From a virus: a stretch of 39,470 nt of DNA. Both the position numbers and the translations under genes were made by a program. Positions 6,161 through 12,264 of the stretch are shown here, one piece after another. Positions within the stretch are counted from its first letter, which is position 1. Each line of letters begins with the position of its first letter. The notes under the pieces were generated by a model. The model was not told where the DNA came from. It did no database searches and saw nothing but the letters and a program-made list of their open reading frames with translations. The stretch covers positions 1 through 39,470 of the IMG/VR virus record IMGVR_UViG_3300036799_000147; one strand, given 5' to 3'.

Positions 6161-6534
6161 TACGAATGCCTCCCGAGCGTGCGCAAGATGTCGAGCCAGG
6201 CATGGTGACCTGGTCGACCACAGTCGTGTTCGTGCCACACGTAGACCTCGAGCTCCGGCACACGCCCCAATAGCCCGAGGATGCGTTCTTGATGGGGCTC
6301 TGGCTCCTCACGCGCGCGTTTCACTTCGGCGCGGATGTGACGCTTTCCCCGGACGAGCTCGAGGTCGGGCCAGCCCTCGGACGAGTGGCGCGAGTCGAAC
6401 TCGTGGTGCGTTTCCCAGCCACACAGGTGCGCGTACTCGACGATGCGCGCCTGGAACGATTTCTCTGGCTCCACCCGTGGTCGGCGCCGCGTAGCAGGGA
6501 AGGCCAGACCGCGGCGCACGATCTGGTCAGTCAT
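6160..6534 (-). CDS. VRR-NUC domain nuclease
   Basis: A 124-residue protein that fits a minimal stand-alone VRR-NUC nuclease (PD-(D/E)xK fold): ARIVEYAHLCGWETHHEFDSR, then EGWPDLELVRGKRHIRAEVKRA, which carries the metal-binding D and ExK (EVK), and EVYVWHEHDCG. Such phage enzymes cut branched or single-stranded DNA structures. Here it could serve recombination with the RecT-like protein or resolve replication intermediates. It overlaps the upstream gene by four bases (6531-6534). Confidence 0.83.
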   Translation of the reverse strand: MTDQIVRRGLAFPATRRRPRVEPEKSFQARIVEYAHLCGWETHHEFDSRHSSEGWPDLELVRGKRHIRAEVKRAREEPEPHQERILGLLGRVPELEVYVWHEHDCGRPGHHAWLDILRTLGRHS

Positions 6535-6725
6535 CGCCTCGTCTCCACGTCCTGGACCTGGGGACTGAGCTCGTGGTCGTCGTCGGCTATCGCGTCGAGG
6601 ACTTCTTGCAGCGGTCGATCCCAGCCTGTGCCGCCGATATGCCTGGCCAGCAGCAACACGGCGTATTCGAGCCGCTCGATACGCTCCGCCAGCACCTCGC
6701 GCTCGACCAGCTCCTGCTCGGTCAT
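6531..6725 (-). CDS. Small coiled-coil-like early protein
   Basis: A 64-residue protein starting MTEQELVEREVLAERIERLEYAV. The first 30 residues have a heptad-like Leu/Val pattern typical of a short coiled coil, and the tail is acidic. It overlaps both neighbours by ATGA. It is unrecognised and may be an assembly or scaffold partner for the nuclease next to it. Confidence 0.6.
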   Translation of the reverse strand: MTEQELVEREVLAERIERLEYAVLLLARHIGGTGWDRPLQEVLDAIADDDHELSPQVQDVETRR

Positions 6726-6811
6726 CGACAGGTTCCCGATAGCCGCTCTGCGATCACGCCCGCGCCGAAGCAGCCGAGCATCAGCAAGAGCAGGCGCTGC
6801 CCCAACGTCAT
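6722..6811 (-). CDS. 29-residue single-pass membrane peptide
   Basis: The product starts MTLGQRLLLLMLGCFGAGVIAE and ends RLSGTCR, one hydrophobic segment with basic ends. Both its start (6808-6811) and its stop (6722-6725) make ATGA overlaps with the flanking genes. This is strong evidence that so short a frame is translated. Function unknown. Confidence 0.55.
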   Translation of the reverse strand: MTLGQRLLLLMLGCFGAGVIAERLSGTCR

Positions 6812-7008
6812 CGCAACTCCACCAGCGCCGGCTGCAGCATCGCCTGGTAGCGGTCGCGCTGCGTCACCAGCATCGCCAGCTCGGTGACGGTGTCCAGCAA
6901 TACGCCGCCGTCGTCGTAGTCGAGCGCGCCGGCCTCAGCTGCCTCGTTGAAGAACGCAAGCAGGCGATCAACCTGCTCAGACGTCAGCCGCCAGACGACG
7001 TCGCTCAT
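6808..7008 (-). CDS. Hypothetical early protein
   Basis: A 66-residue helical protein (MSDVVWRLTSEQVDRLLAFF..., VLLDTVTELAMLVTQRDRY). It begins at ATG 7008 in an ATGA overlap with the upstream zinc-finger gene, which argues against the longer frame to 7203. Unrecognised. Confidence 0.62.
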   Translation of the reverse strand: MSDVVWRLTSEQVDRLLAFFNEAAEAGALDYDDGGVLLDTVTELAMLVTQRDRYQAMLQPALVELR

Positions 7009-7292
7009 CGGCTGAGCCGCTCCCGCGCTGAGGCGAAGGAGGCGATGTCCGCGTCGATGAAGCGGTCTGCCCACGTTGGCGTGATGCCCAGGTCGAGCAT
7101 CTCCGCGCGTAGCCACGCCTTGGTCCCGTCGAGGTCGTCTTCCACCCGCTGCGCCGCGGCGAACATGAGCACCGCCATGCGCGCGTTGATGCAGATCGGA
7201 CACACGCCCGGGGCGATGTCATCGGGGCCGCCCGTGAATTCGTCGCCGCCCTCGCGACCGCAGTAACGGCACTGATCGATCGGCGTGCTCAT
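7005..7292 (-). CDS. Early protein with Cys4 zinc knuckle
   Basis: The 95-residue product has an N-terminal CRYCGREGGDEF and CPICINAR, two CxxC pairs that should bind one zinc, followed by an amphipathic helical half. The start ATG 7292 overlaps the upstream stop (ATGA). It may be a nucleic-acid or protein adaptor; the family is not recognised. Confidence 0.65.
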   Translation of the reverse strand: MSTPIDQCRYCGREGGDEFTGGPDDIAPGVCPICINARMAVLMFAAAQRVEDDLDGTKAWLRAEMLDLGITPTWADRFIDADIASFASARERLSR

Positions 7293-7432
7293 CGTCGGGT
7301 CAACTCCCAGATCAGGCGACCGATGCCGAGCCAGATCGAGGCGCCAGCCAGGAATGCCGCCAGCTTCCATCCGTTCCAGTGCCAGTCCTGCTCGTCCACG
7401 GGCAGGCTCGCGCCAGGGCCTGAGGGGTTCAC
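7289..7432 (-). CDS. 47-residue membrane protein
   Basis: The product begins VNPSGPGASLPVDEQ and then has a Trp-rich hydrophobic helix, WKLAAFLAGASIWLGIGRLI, ending in two arginines. It starts with GTG 7432 three bases after the excisionase-like stop, and its stop overlaps the next start (ATGA). It is one of several single-pass small membrane proteins in the early operon. Confidence 0.55.
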   Translation of the reverse strand: MNPSGPGASLPVDEQDWHWNGWKLAAFLAGASIWLGIGRLIWELTRR

Positions 7433-7435
7433 GGC

Positions 7436-7669
7436 TTAGGCCTGGCGGCGGACCGGGAGACGTCGCAAAACAGGTTCAGGGCGGTGTTGTTCCGCGATTC
7501 GCTTCTGTTCGGCAATCCAGTCCTGGGTGGCCGAGAAGGGAATCAACCTGGCGGTGCCAATCTTGTAAGACACCAACTCGCCGCGACGGATCAGTTTCTT
7601 GACCGTCGAGGGCGACACGCCCAGGACGTGCGCGGCTTCCTCGATCCGAATGTTTCGATCATCGGTCAT
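7436..7669 (-). CDS. Excisionase-like MerR-type helix-turn-helix protein
   Basis: A 77-residue protein with the standard excisionase/MerR winged-helix pattern: IRIEEAAHVLGVSPSTVKKL, then IRRGELVSYKIGTARLIPFS, then a short basic tail. In temperate phages such proteins direct the integrase to excise or repress transcription. It overlaps the RHH gene by ATGA (7666-7669) as second gene of the early operon, so it would be made on induction, when excision is needed. Confidence 0.8.
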   Translation of the reverse strand: MTDDRNIRIEEAAHVLGVSPSTVKKLIRRGELVSYKIGTARLIPFSATQDWIAEQKRIAEQHRPEPVLRRLPVRRQA

Positions 7670-7839
7670 GCCGCGACGTTGACCAACGTGCTCAGGTAGA
7701 AGCGCACCGCGTCGCGGATGACCACCGAGGGTCGCACCTGCCGCTGCGCAGCTAACCGCTCAATCTCTCGAAGCTGCGCCGGGCTCAGGAAGGTGTTCGC
7801 CCGTTGCAGGTTGCCGGGGTTTTCGTCCTCACCCGACAT
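7666..7839 (-). CDS. Ribbon-helix-helix DNA-binding protein (first early gene)
   Basis: The 57-residue product has a strand segment NTFLSPAQLREIERLA followed by RPSVVIRDAVRFYLSTL, the pattern of a short RHH (CopG/Arc) dimer. It is the first gene behind the early promoter at 7903-7931 and could act as a Cro-like regulator of the switch region. ATG 7839 lies about 60 bases after the promoter -10. Confidence 0.65.
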   Translation of the reverse strand: MSGEDENPGNLQRANTFLSPAQLREIERLAAQRQVRPSVVIRDAVRFYLSTLVNVAA

Positions 7840-7902
7840 AGTTGATCCCCCAATGATTGGTAAGTTCCGCGCCGATTCGGTAATCAGCTATACGGTAGCG
7901 CC

Positions 7903-7931
7903 ACATTAGTGTCGATTCTGTTACGCGTCAA
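7903..7931 (-). promoter_or_regulatory. Early leftward sigma70 promoter
   Basis: On the minus strand TTGACG (7931-7926) and TAATGT (7908-7903) are separated by exactly 17 bp. It reads into the RHH/excisionase genes and the whole early operon. It faces the divergent repressor gene, so it is the expected target of the repressor. Confidence 0.72.
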
Positions 7932-7958
7932 CGTGTTTCCGGGGATAAGGGCTGGCCC

Positions 7959-7982
7959 GCATGAACTGTTAAATCTTCATGC
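7959..7982. promoter_or_regulatory. Candidate repressor operator (inverted repeat)
   Basis: GCATGAA (7959-7965) and TTCATGC (7976-7982) form a perfect 7-bp inverted repeat with a 10-bp spacer between the early promoter and the repressor start. The centre-to-centre spacing suits a dimeric Xre-type regulator. Binding is inferred. Confidence 0.5.
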
Positions 7983-8037
7983 ACCTTCCGGTACCCGCCG
8001 GTGACCCTGTGCGCCTACACTGTCACAATCAGATTCG

Positions 8038-8619
8038 ATGCCCCTAAAACGCGGTCGTAAGCTGGCCACGCCACCAGCGCCCTCCACGTCGAACGGACAC
8101 CAGGCCCGCGCTGAAGCCGCTGGCCCCAGCGGCACAGGGGAGCCGCCCGTGGCAGAAGAAGAAGAACTCGTCGCTGACGCCGACCTCGAGCGTTTCGCAC
8201 TAACGCTCAAACGGTTGCGACTGCTTGCCGGCCTCACGCGTCCGGCTGCTGCCCAGGAAGTTGGCTGCACGCCGCGCCAGCTAGAGCATTGGGAAAAAGC
8301 CGGCGCCAGTCCGCACATCCGGTACATCCTGCGACTCGCACAAGTGTTCAAAGTCACCACGGACGAGCTCCTCGGCTACGAACCCAATCCCGAGGCTGTC
8401 GACGACGCCACGCGTGATGCTATCACAGCATTAGAACGCATGTTCGAAACCATGGGGCTGCCGCGCAATGTGACGATCAACGTCCAGCCGCGCGGGATCG
8501 GTCAGCAATTCAATCAGTACCTGCCTGGCAGCTACCGGCGCAGCACGCCGACCCGAGCCCACCCAGACGCCGACATCAGTACCGAGCAGACACGCCCCGT
8601 CGAGGTGAAGGCCCCATGA
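8038..8619 (+). CDS. Xre-type helix-turn-helix phage repressor (CI-like)
   Basis: A 193-residue protein. Residues 1-48 are a basic then acidic flexible arm. Residues 52-113 form a Cro/C1-type HTH: LKRLRLLAGLTRPAAAQEVG, CTPRQLEHWEKAGASP and ILRLAQVFKVTTDELLGYEP. The C-terminal 80 residues lack the S24 peptidase domain, so it would not be inactivated by self-cleavage like lambda CI. It is divergent from the early operon with two-fold symmetric DNA between them. A possible -10 TACACT is at 8016-8021. The likely role is maintenance of lysogeny. Confidence 0.82.
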   Translation: MPLKRGRKLATPPAPSTSNGHQARAEAAGPSGTGEPPVAEEEELVADADLERFALTLKRLRLLAGLTRPAAAQEVGCTPRQLEHWEKAGASPHIRYILRLAQVFKVTTDELLGYEPNPEAVDDATRDAITALERMFETMGLPRNVTINVQPRGIGQQFNQYLPGSYRRSTPTRAHPDADISTEQTRPVEVKAP

Positions 8620-8630
8620 TCGGCCCCATC

Positions 8631-8655
8631 TTGGACACCATCTTGGACACCATTA
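8631..8655. repeat. Left arm repeat of attP (two TTGGACACCAT units)
   Basis: Two tandem copies of TTGGACACCAT (8631-8641, 8643-8653; period 12) are followed by TA. The same 25 bases recur exactly at 8863-8887, on the other side of the tRNA-derived core. Probably an integrase arm-type or excisionase binding site. Confidence 0.65.
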
Positions 8656-8724
8656 ACTGAGCCGGCCACACCTTCGGGTACCTTTCTGCGTCTGATGGCG
8701 GAGCCATTTTGATCTCCGGGGCCC

Positions 8725-8747
8725 GCCGGTAACCACCTGAGACCGGC
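8725..8747. other. Inverted repeat between repressor and attP core
   Basis: GCCGGT (8725-8730) and ACCGGC (8742-8747) can pair around an 11-base loop. It lies in the gap between the repressor stop and the integrase stop, where converging transcripts should end. No T-run follows on either strand, so a terminator role is weak. It may instead be a protein site of attP. Confidence 0.3.
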
Positions 8748-8758
8748 GATTTCCGGAT

Positions 8759-8803
8759 CTGAAAATCGCGGTGTCGGCAGTTCGACTCTGCCCCTCGGCA
8801 CCA
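8759..8803 (+). other. attP: attP core: 3' half of tRNA-Phe(GAA)
   Basis: The sequence reads as the 3' half of a tRNA. It has the anticodon loop CTGAAAA (8759-8765, anticodon GAA), the 3' anticodon stem TCGCG and the variable loop GTGTC. The perfect T arm is GGCAG/TTCGACT/CTGCC (8776-8792), followed by acceptor CCTCGGC, discriminator A and CCA (8800-8803). There is no matching 5' acceptor (GCCGAGG) or D arm upstream, so it is not a complete tRNA gene. A tRNA 3' half next to an integrase gene is the classic attP identity block, implying integration into the host tRNA-Phe gene and restoration of its 3' end. Confidence 0.85.
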
Positions 8804-8829
8804 TACTTTTCGAGATTGGAACCATACTC

Positions 8830-10044
8830 TCAGACGAGGGTGCTGACCTTGCCGAGCGAGGTTTGGACACCATCTTGGACACCATTAGCCGAAAGGATGG
8901 TGTCCAAACGGGCCGCGGCCTGCCGGCGCGCCGAGCCGTACTGGTGGCCGTAGATATCCGCGGTGATAGCCAGAGTCGAGTGGCCCAGGATCTTCGAGAC
9001 CTCCCAGAGCTCGACTCCTTGCGCGAGTAGCAGCGATGCGGCGCTATGTCGCAGGTCGTGTAAGCGAACGTCCTGGAAGCCGGCCCGCCGGCGTATCGCG
9101 TCCCAGATGCGATACAGGGTTGTGGTCTCGAGGCCTCCCCCGAATGCGTTGCAGAACACCAGGTCGCGGTGCACCCACAGGTTCGCCGCGCGGCGACGTT
9201 CTTCGATCTGACGCTCGCGGTGCGCTTCGAGCGATCGCGCAATGACCACGGGAAGCGCCACGGTCCGCACTGACCCATCCGTTTTGACCCTGGCGAGTGT
9301 GAGCTGGCGCTTCCCGTTGGTGTCCTGCGACTCCGCCAGCTGGTGAACCACGCGTAGCTCGCGCTGGGCAAGATCAACGTCACACCAGCGCAGACCGAGC
9401 AGCTCACCACGGCGCAACCCGACCAGGGCCAGATTGATAAGCGCCTCGAGACGCTCACCACGGGCGACCTCGAGCAGGTGGCGAGCCTCAGCCTCGTCCA
9501 GGACGCGGATCTGGAACGGCACCGACTGCTGCCCGCGCGTGCGGCCCTTGCGCTTGGCAACCTGTGCCGGGTTTCGAGCAATCAACTCCAGTTCGAGGGC
9601 GTCCGCGAGTGCGACGCGAAGCGTGGCGTGGATGTAGCCTACGGTGCGCTCGGCGAGACCTTTGGCGCGCAGGGAGCGGAGCAGCTGCTGCACATCGCGC
9701 GGCTGAACCTGGCCCAGGCGGACGCGGCTGATGGCATGCGGAATGATGTGGTTCTCGATGTTGACGCCGTAACCGCGCAAGGTCGTCGAGCGGCGCTCCT
9801 GGTCGGTGTGAGCCTCCGCGATCCACTGGCGCAGGTATTGGCCGAGGGTGAGCCTGTCGCTGGGGATGGTTAGGCCGCGGTCGCGGTCGACGCTCAGGCC
9901 ACGCAGCGTCTCTCGGACCTCCTGAGCAGTATCGCCGCGCACGAGTTTGCGTTTGCCGCCACCGACCCGCAGTGAGGCAACCCATTTGCCGCGGCTTGCG
10001 TCGAATCGCGGCTCGCTGCCTTCGCCGTTAGCGCGTCGAGCCAT
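8830..10044 (-). CDS. int: Tyrosine-family phage integrase
   Basis: In this 404-residue protein the N-terminus is an AP2-like arm-binding domain (RFDASRGKWVASLRVGGGKRK), then a SAM-like core-binding domain (about 65-165) and the catalytic domain. Visible active-site residues are the Arg in GLRRGELLGL (about 211), the beta-hairpin Lys in VKTDGSVRTV (254), HDLRHSAA (H329, R332), LGHSTLA (H355) and the nucleophile in TADIYGH (Y365). The set is complete, so the enzyme should be active. The start is ATG 10044, overlapping the RHH gene by 17 bases. The 3' end faces attP. Confidence 0.95.
   Translation of the reverse strand: MARRANGEGSEPRFDASRGKWVASLRVGGGKRKLVRGDTAQEVRETLRGLSVDRDRGLTIPSDRLTLGQYLRQWIAEAHTDQERRSTTLRGYGVNIENHIIPHAISRVRLGQVQPRDVQQLLRSLRAKGLAERTVGYIHATLRVALADALELELIARNPAQVAKRKGRTRGQQSVPFQIRVLDEAEARHLLEVARGERLEALINLALVGLRRGELLGLRWCDVDLAQRELRVVHQLAESQDTNGKRQLTLARVKTDGSVRTVALPVVIARSLEAHRERQIEERRRAANLWVHRDLVFCNAFGGGLETTTLYRIWDAIRRRAGFQDVRLHDLRHSAASLLLAQGVELWEVSKILGHSTLAITADIYGHQYGSARRQAAARLDTILSANGVQDGVQTSLGKVSTLV
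8863..8887. repeat. Right arm repeat of attP (within the int 3' end)
   Basis: Exact copy of 8631-8655, two TTGGACACCAT units at 8863-8873 and 8875-8885. An inverted unit, ATGGTGTCCAA, follows at 8897-8907. All three units lie inside the integrase coding sequence and encode its NGVQDGVQ tail, so the site and the protein C-terminus share the same bases. Confidence 0.65.
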
Positions 10045-10249
10045 CGGAGTCTGACTCGCGCTCGTGCTCGGTGACGTAGCGACGGAGCGCATAGATGACC
10101 AGTGAAGAGAAGGTGCGGTCCTCGTCCTGGGCGACACCCAGGGCTCGTTTGCGCAGACTGGCGGGGAAGCGAATCGTCACCGCGACGGTGTCCTCGGGTT
10201 GCTCGTCTGCGTCTGCTCGGCGCTTGGGCATACCTGTTGTTGCTGACAT
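10028..10249 (-). CDS. Ribbon-helix-helix regulator upstream of integrase
   Basis: A 73-residue protein with TVAVTIRFPASLRKRALGVA, DEDRTFSSLVIYALRRYV, a typical Arc/CopG RHH with a strand then two helices, and charged ends. It is co-transcribed with int (overlapping stop and start). ATG 10249 follows the -10-like TACAAT by about nine bases, so the message would be nearly leaderless. A likely role is regulation of int and of the divergent operon. Confidence 0.78.
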   Translation of the reverse strand: MSATTGMPKRRADADEQPEDTVAVTIRFPASLRKRALGVAQDEDRTFSSLVIYALRRYVTEHERESDSDGSTR

Positions 10250-10257
10250 GGTAGGCG

Positions 10258-10263
10258 ATTGTA
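10258..10263 (-). promoter_or_regulatory. Possible -10 element for the RHH/int operon
   Basis: The minus strand carries TACAAT at 10263-10258, close to the consensus TATAAT. No good -35 is seen 17 bp upstream, which suggests a regulated or activator-dependent promoter. Transcription would begin within a few bases of the RHH ATG. Confidence 0.4.
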
Positions 10264-10295
10264 CGCCGTTACACCCGATCCTGCCACCTATTTGG

Positions 10296-10324
10296 TTGCA
10301 TGTAGAACCGCCACGGTGTATAGT
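10296..10324 (+). promoter_or_regulatory. Rightward sigma70 promoter of the SWIM/OB operon
   Basis: TTGCAT (10296-10301) and TATAGT (10319-10324) are separated by 17 bp. It reads into the genes at 10409-11346 and is back-to-back with the RHH/int start region, about 30 bp away. An RHH dimer bound between them could control both. Confidence 0.7.
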
Positions 10325-10408
10325 GAGCGCATCACACAAAGAGAGCAGGCCAGCGTTCAGACCGCCGACCTGCTCGTGGCCAACACCCTGTTTGGAGGGC
10401 ATCGACCA

Positions 10409-10720
10409 ATGACAACCGTACTTCTTCCCGAAAGTGATCCGCGTGGCCCGAAGGCGGTCGCCATCGCCACCGATGCCGGCCAGTGGCTCAAGGTTCGCAC
10501 CCGTGATGGCCGCAAGGCCTACGGCATCCGCTCCAGCCAGGACAGCAACCAGATCTACTTCGTCACGCGCACCAGCTGCACCTGCTTCGACGGCCAGCGC
10601 CGCACCTGCAAGCACCAGATCGCCGTCCAGCTCCACTGCGAGCTGATGGCCGAGCAGGCGCCGAAGCTGCGCATCGTGGGCGGCTCAAAGGGCTTCGAGC
10701 CCATCGTGCGAGACGAATGA
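10409..10720 (+). CDS. SWIM-type zinc-finger protein
   Basis: The 103-residue protein has an N-terminal beta region (KAVAIATDAGQWLKVRTRDG, YGIRSSQDSNQIYFV) and the SWIM signature CTCFDGQRRTCKH: C57, C59, C67 and H69, the CxC...CxH pattern. SWIM fingers bind DNA or proteins. It starts at ATG 10409 behind TTTGGAGGG and its stop overlaps the next gene (ATGA). First gene of the operon driven from 10296-10324. The exact role is unknown. Confidence 0.8.
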   Translation: MTTVLLPESDPRGPKAVAIATDAGQWLKVRTRDGRKAYGIRSSQDSNQIYFVTRTSCTCFDGQRRTCKHQIAVQLHCELMAEQAPKLRIVGGSKGFEPIVRDE

Positions 10721-11094
10721 CGAGTAACGGCCACGGTGGTCACGTCACCGTCGAGGGCACCGTGGAGGCCGTCAACGACCGCGGCGTCAAGCTCGACGGC
10801 GAGTGGGTGAATTTGAGCAAGTACCGCCGGCTAGAGTTGCCCGACGCCGGCGCGCGCGTGCGGGCCGAGGTCGACCAGCGTGGTTACCTGTGCACCATCG
10901 ACGTGCTCCAGCCAGCGCCCGATGCAGGAAGTCCCGCACATTTGAGTCAGCACGACGATCGGATCACCCGCCTGGCCGTGCTCAAGGCCGCAGCCGAGTT
11001 CGTCGGTCTGTGGGGCCAGACGCGTGAGGACGTCCGCTCGGACCACGTCCTGGTGCTCGCCGACAAGTGGTTAGCCTGGGTCGAGCAATCCTGA
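10717..11094 (+). CDS. OB-fold-like DNA-binding protein
   Basis: In this 125-residue protein, residues 8-65 have the alternating strand pattern of small OB folds (VTVEGTVEAVNDRGVKLDGE, WVNLSKYRR, ARVRAEVDQRGYLCTIDVLQ). Residues 75-125 are a helical region (ITRLAVLKAAAEFVGLW). Many temperate phages carry similar short OB proteins near SWIM or ssDNA-binding genes. It is coupled to the SWIM gene by a four-base overlap. Nucleic-acid binding is inferred. Confidence 0.62.
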   Translation: MTSNGHGGHVTVEGTVEAVNDRGVKLDGEWVNLSKYRRLELPDAGARVRAEVDQRGYLCTIDVLQPAPDAGSPAHLSQHDDRITRLAVLKAAAEFVGLWGQTREDVRSDHVLVLADKWLAWVEQS

Positions 11095-11097
11095 GCC

Positions 11098-11346
11098 ATG
11101 GCCGACGACGGCGCCTGGTTCAAATGGAGACATTTCCATCCGCGCGAGGCTGAGGATCCGGCGCGCGCCTTCGCTGCGGGCATCCTGGTCGGCCGGCAAC
11201 AGATGCTCAGCGACTCGTCCCAGTGGATCCAGCTCGAGCCGCTGCTCGCCTCGCTGCTCGAGGAGCTGGTCACCCTGCGTGAGGAGCGCGCCATCGAGCG
11301 CCAGGTGGTCGCCTCCGACACGCGCGAGCCTGAGCCCGCGTTCTGA
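11098..11346 (+). CDS. Hypothetical small helical protein
   Basis: The 82-residue product (MADDGAWFKWRHFHPREAED..., WIQLEPLLASLLEELVTLRE) has an aromatic, histidine-containing N-terminus and an amphipathic helix. It starts three bases after the OB-fold gene stop, so it is the third gene of the operon. No family is recognised. Confidence 0.62.
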   Translation: MADDGAWFKWRHFHPREAEDPARAFAAGILVGRQQMLSDSSQWIQLEPLLASLLEELVTLREERAIERQVVASDTREPEPAF

Positions 11347-11402
11347 CCACAACATGTGGGATTCCGGTCCATGGAAGCTACTACGGGTTGCGGCTAAAAT
11401 AC

Positions 11403-11432
11403 GTGCGACCCGCTCGCCAAAGCGGGTCGCAC
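11403..11432 (-). terminator. Strong hairpin with T-rich tail on the minus strand
   Basis: A perfect 12-bp stem (GTGCGACCCGCT against AGCGGGTCGCAC) encloses a six-base loop. On the minus strand it is followed by GTATTTTAG. This fits a rho-independent terminator that stops leftward read-through from the lysis end (12265) before it reaches the SWIM/OB operon. It is a weaker fit on the + strand. Confidence 0.6.
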
Positions 11433-11517
11433 AAAACAGTTCCCTCGGAAGCCAAAGCGGGGCTTCGGGAAACCCTGGTCTGACTGTAACCCTACGGGGT
11501 TAGCCAAGGCATGAACA

Positions 11518-11555
11518 AGCCCCGCGGACACTTCCGGCGGGGCTCATTCATTCCT
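11518..11555 (+). terminator. Probable terminator of the SWIM/OB operon
   Basis: An 8-bp GC stem (AGCCCCGC / GCGGGGCT, 11518-11525 with 11537-11544) is followed on the + strand by CATTCATTCCT. The tail is only moderately T-rich, so termination may be partial. Confidence 0.45.
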
Positions 11556-11683
11556 GCGGGGTAGACACCCCAGGCGGACCAACACTTCCGACTCTACCCG
11601 GAAGCTGCCCGGATGTGTCAAGCCAAGGCGTGGTCGATCGCTCCTCGCGGGAACAGCTCTCGTGAAAGGAAACAGACCACCAA

Positions 11684-11881
11684 ATGGCAGACAAACCATT
11701 GAAGCCGGGGCAGCGCGCACCGGCTTCCGGGCAGTACGGACTGACTGGACCGCGCGGCGGCCAACTCGGCCCGGAACGAACGGTCACCCAGGGTGAACCG
11801 TTGCCTCCAACACCAAAGCCGAATCAGGGCTATGTGTTCGTTGATCCGACCCACAACGGTGCCGGTAAACCCAAGAAGTAA
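11684..11881 (+). CDS. YjzC-like small protein
   Basis: A 65-residue protein: KPGQRAPASGQYGLTGPRGG, ERTVTQGEPLPPTPKP, GYVFVDPT. The conserved APxSGxY and PPTP segments match the small YjzC-like family found in Gram-positive bacteria and their phages, whose function is unknown. ATG 11684 follows GTGAAAGGAAA. It lies alone on the + strand and may be expressed in the lysogen. Confidence 0.7.
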   Translation: MADKPLKPGQRAPASGQYGLTGPRGGQLGPERTVTQGEPLPPTPKPNQGYVFVDPTHNGAGKPKK

Positions 11882-12007
11882 GTAGCTTTGATCCCCGTGC
11901 CGAAGTCAGACGGTGCGGGAATCGTTCCGTCACGCGCAAGAAGGGGAGGTGTACGAAGCCCGTGAAAAGAATACACACGGTCAGAAACTGCACCGATTGG
12001 GCCCGCG

Positions 12008-12247
12008 GTGTCTAGCACGACCAGGTTGCAGCTCACGACGCTTGGGGTCGCCATCGTGATTACCGCCGTGCTCCGGCTGATCGGCTACCCGGACCTGTCG
12101 CGGATCGTCGAGGCGTTCCTGAACGGCGGTGGCATCGCCAGTGGGAACGTCGCCGTCGTCGTCGGCTTTATCGTCGCTGTGCTCATCTGGTGGGCCATCG
12201 CCTACTTTGTCGCAACGCGAGTCCGGCGCTCGAGACCCACAGCTTGA
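12008..12247 (+). CDS. Two-segment membrane protein on the + strand
   Basis: The 79-residue product has a first membrane segment at about 8-24 (LTTLGVAIVITAVLRLIG), a short loop, a second at about 46-69 (VAVVVGFIVAVLIWWAIAY) and a basic tail. It starts with GTG 12008. The ribosome-site-like AAGGGGAGG lies about 65 bases upstream, next to a 17-codon GTG-initiated mini-frame whose TAG overlaps this start, so translation may be coupled. It could be a superinfection or envelope protein, or a holin-like accessory. It converges on the lysis genes with a 17-bp gap. Confidence 0.55.
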   Translation: MSSTTRLQLTTLGVAIVITAVLRLIGYPDLSRIVEAFLNGGGIASGNVAVVVGFIVAVLIWWAIAYFVATRVRRSRPTA

Positions 12248-12264
12248 TAGAGGTAACTGTGTGG

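Larger units (their letters stand above)
11347..11683. other. Structured 337-bp intergenic region with several hairpins
   Basis: No convincing ORF is present. Perfect or near-perfect hairpins occur at 11347-11359, 11403-11432, 11441-11470 (TCCC...GAAGCC/GGCTTC...GGGA), 11487-11502 (TAACCC-TACG-GGGTTA), 11518-11544 and 11585-11604 (CTTCCG/CGGAAG). On the minus strand a TTGACA (11621-11616) with a weak -10 could start a transcript running through them. The region ends the + strand operon and may stop converging transcripts. A structured RNA is an alternative. Confidence 0.5.

Noticed and set aside
8714-8803. Complete tRNA gene
   Set aside because: Anticodon loop, T arm and CCA are present, but there is no D arm and no 5' acceptor strand matching CCTCGGC. 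It is only the 3' half, as expected for attP.
8532-9581. 349-residue minus-strand frame overlapping integrase and repressor
   Set aside because: Ser/Arg-rich alternative frame. The integrase has all catalytic residues in the other frame.
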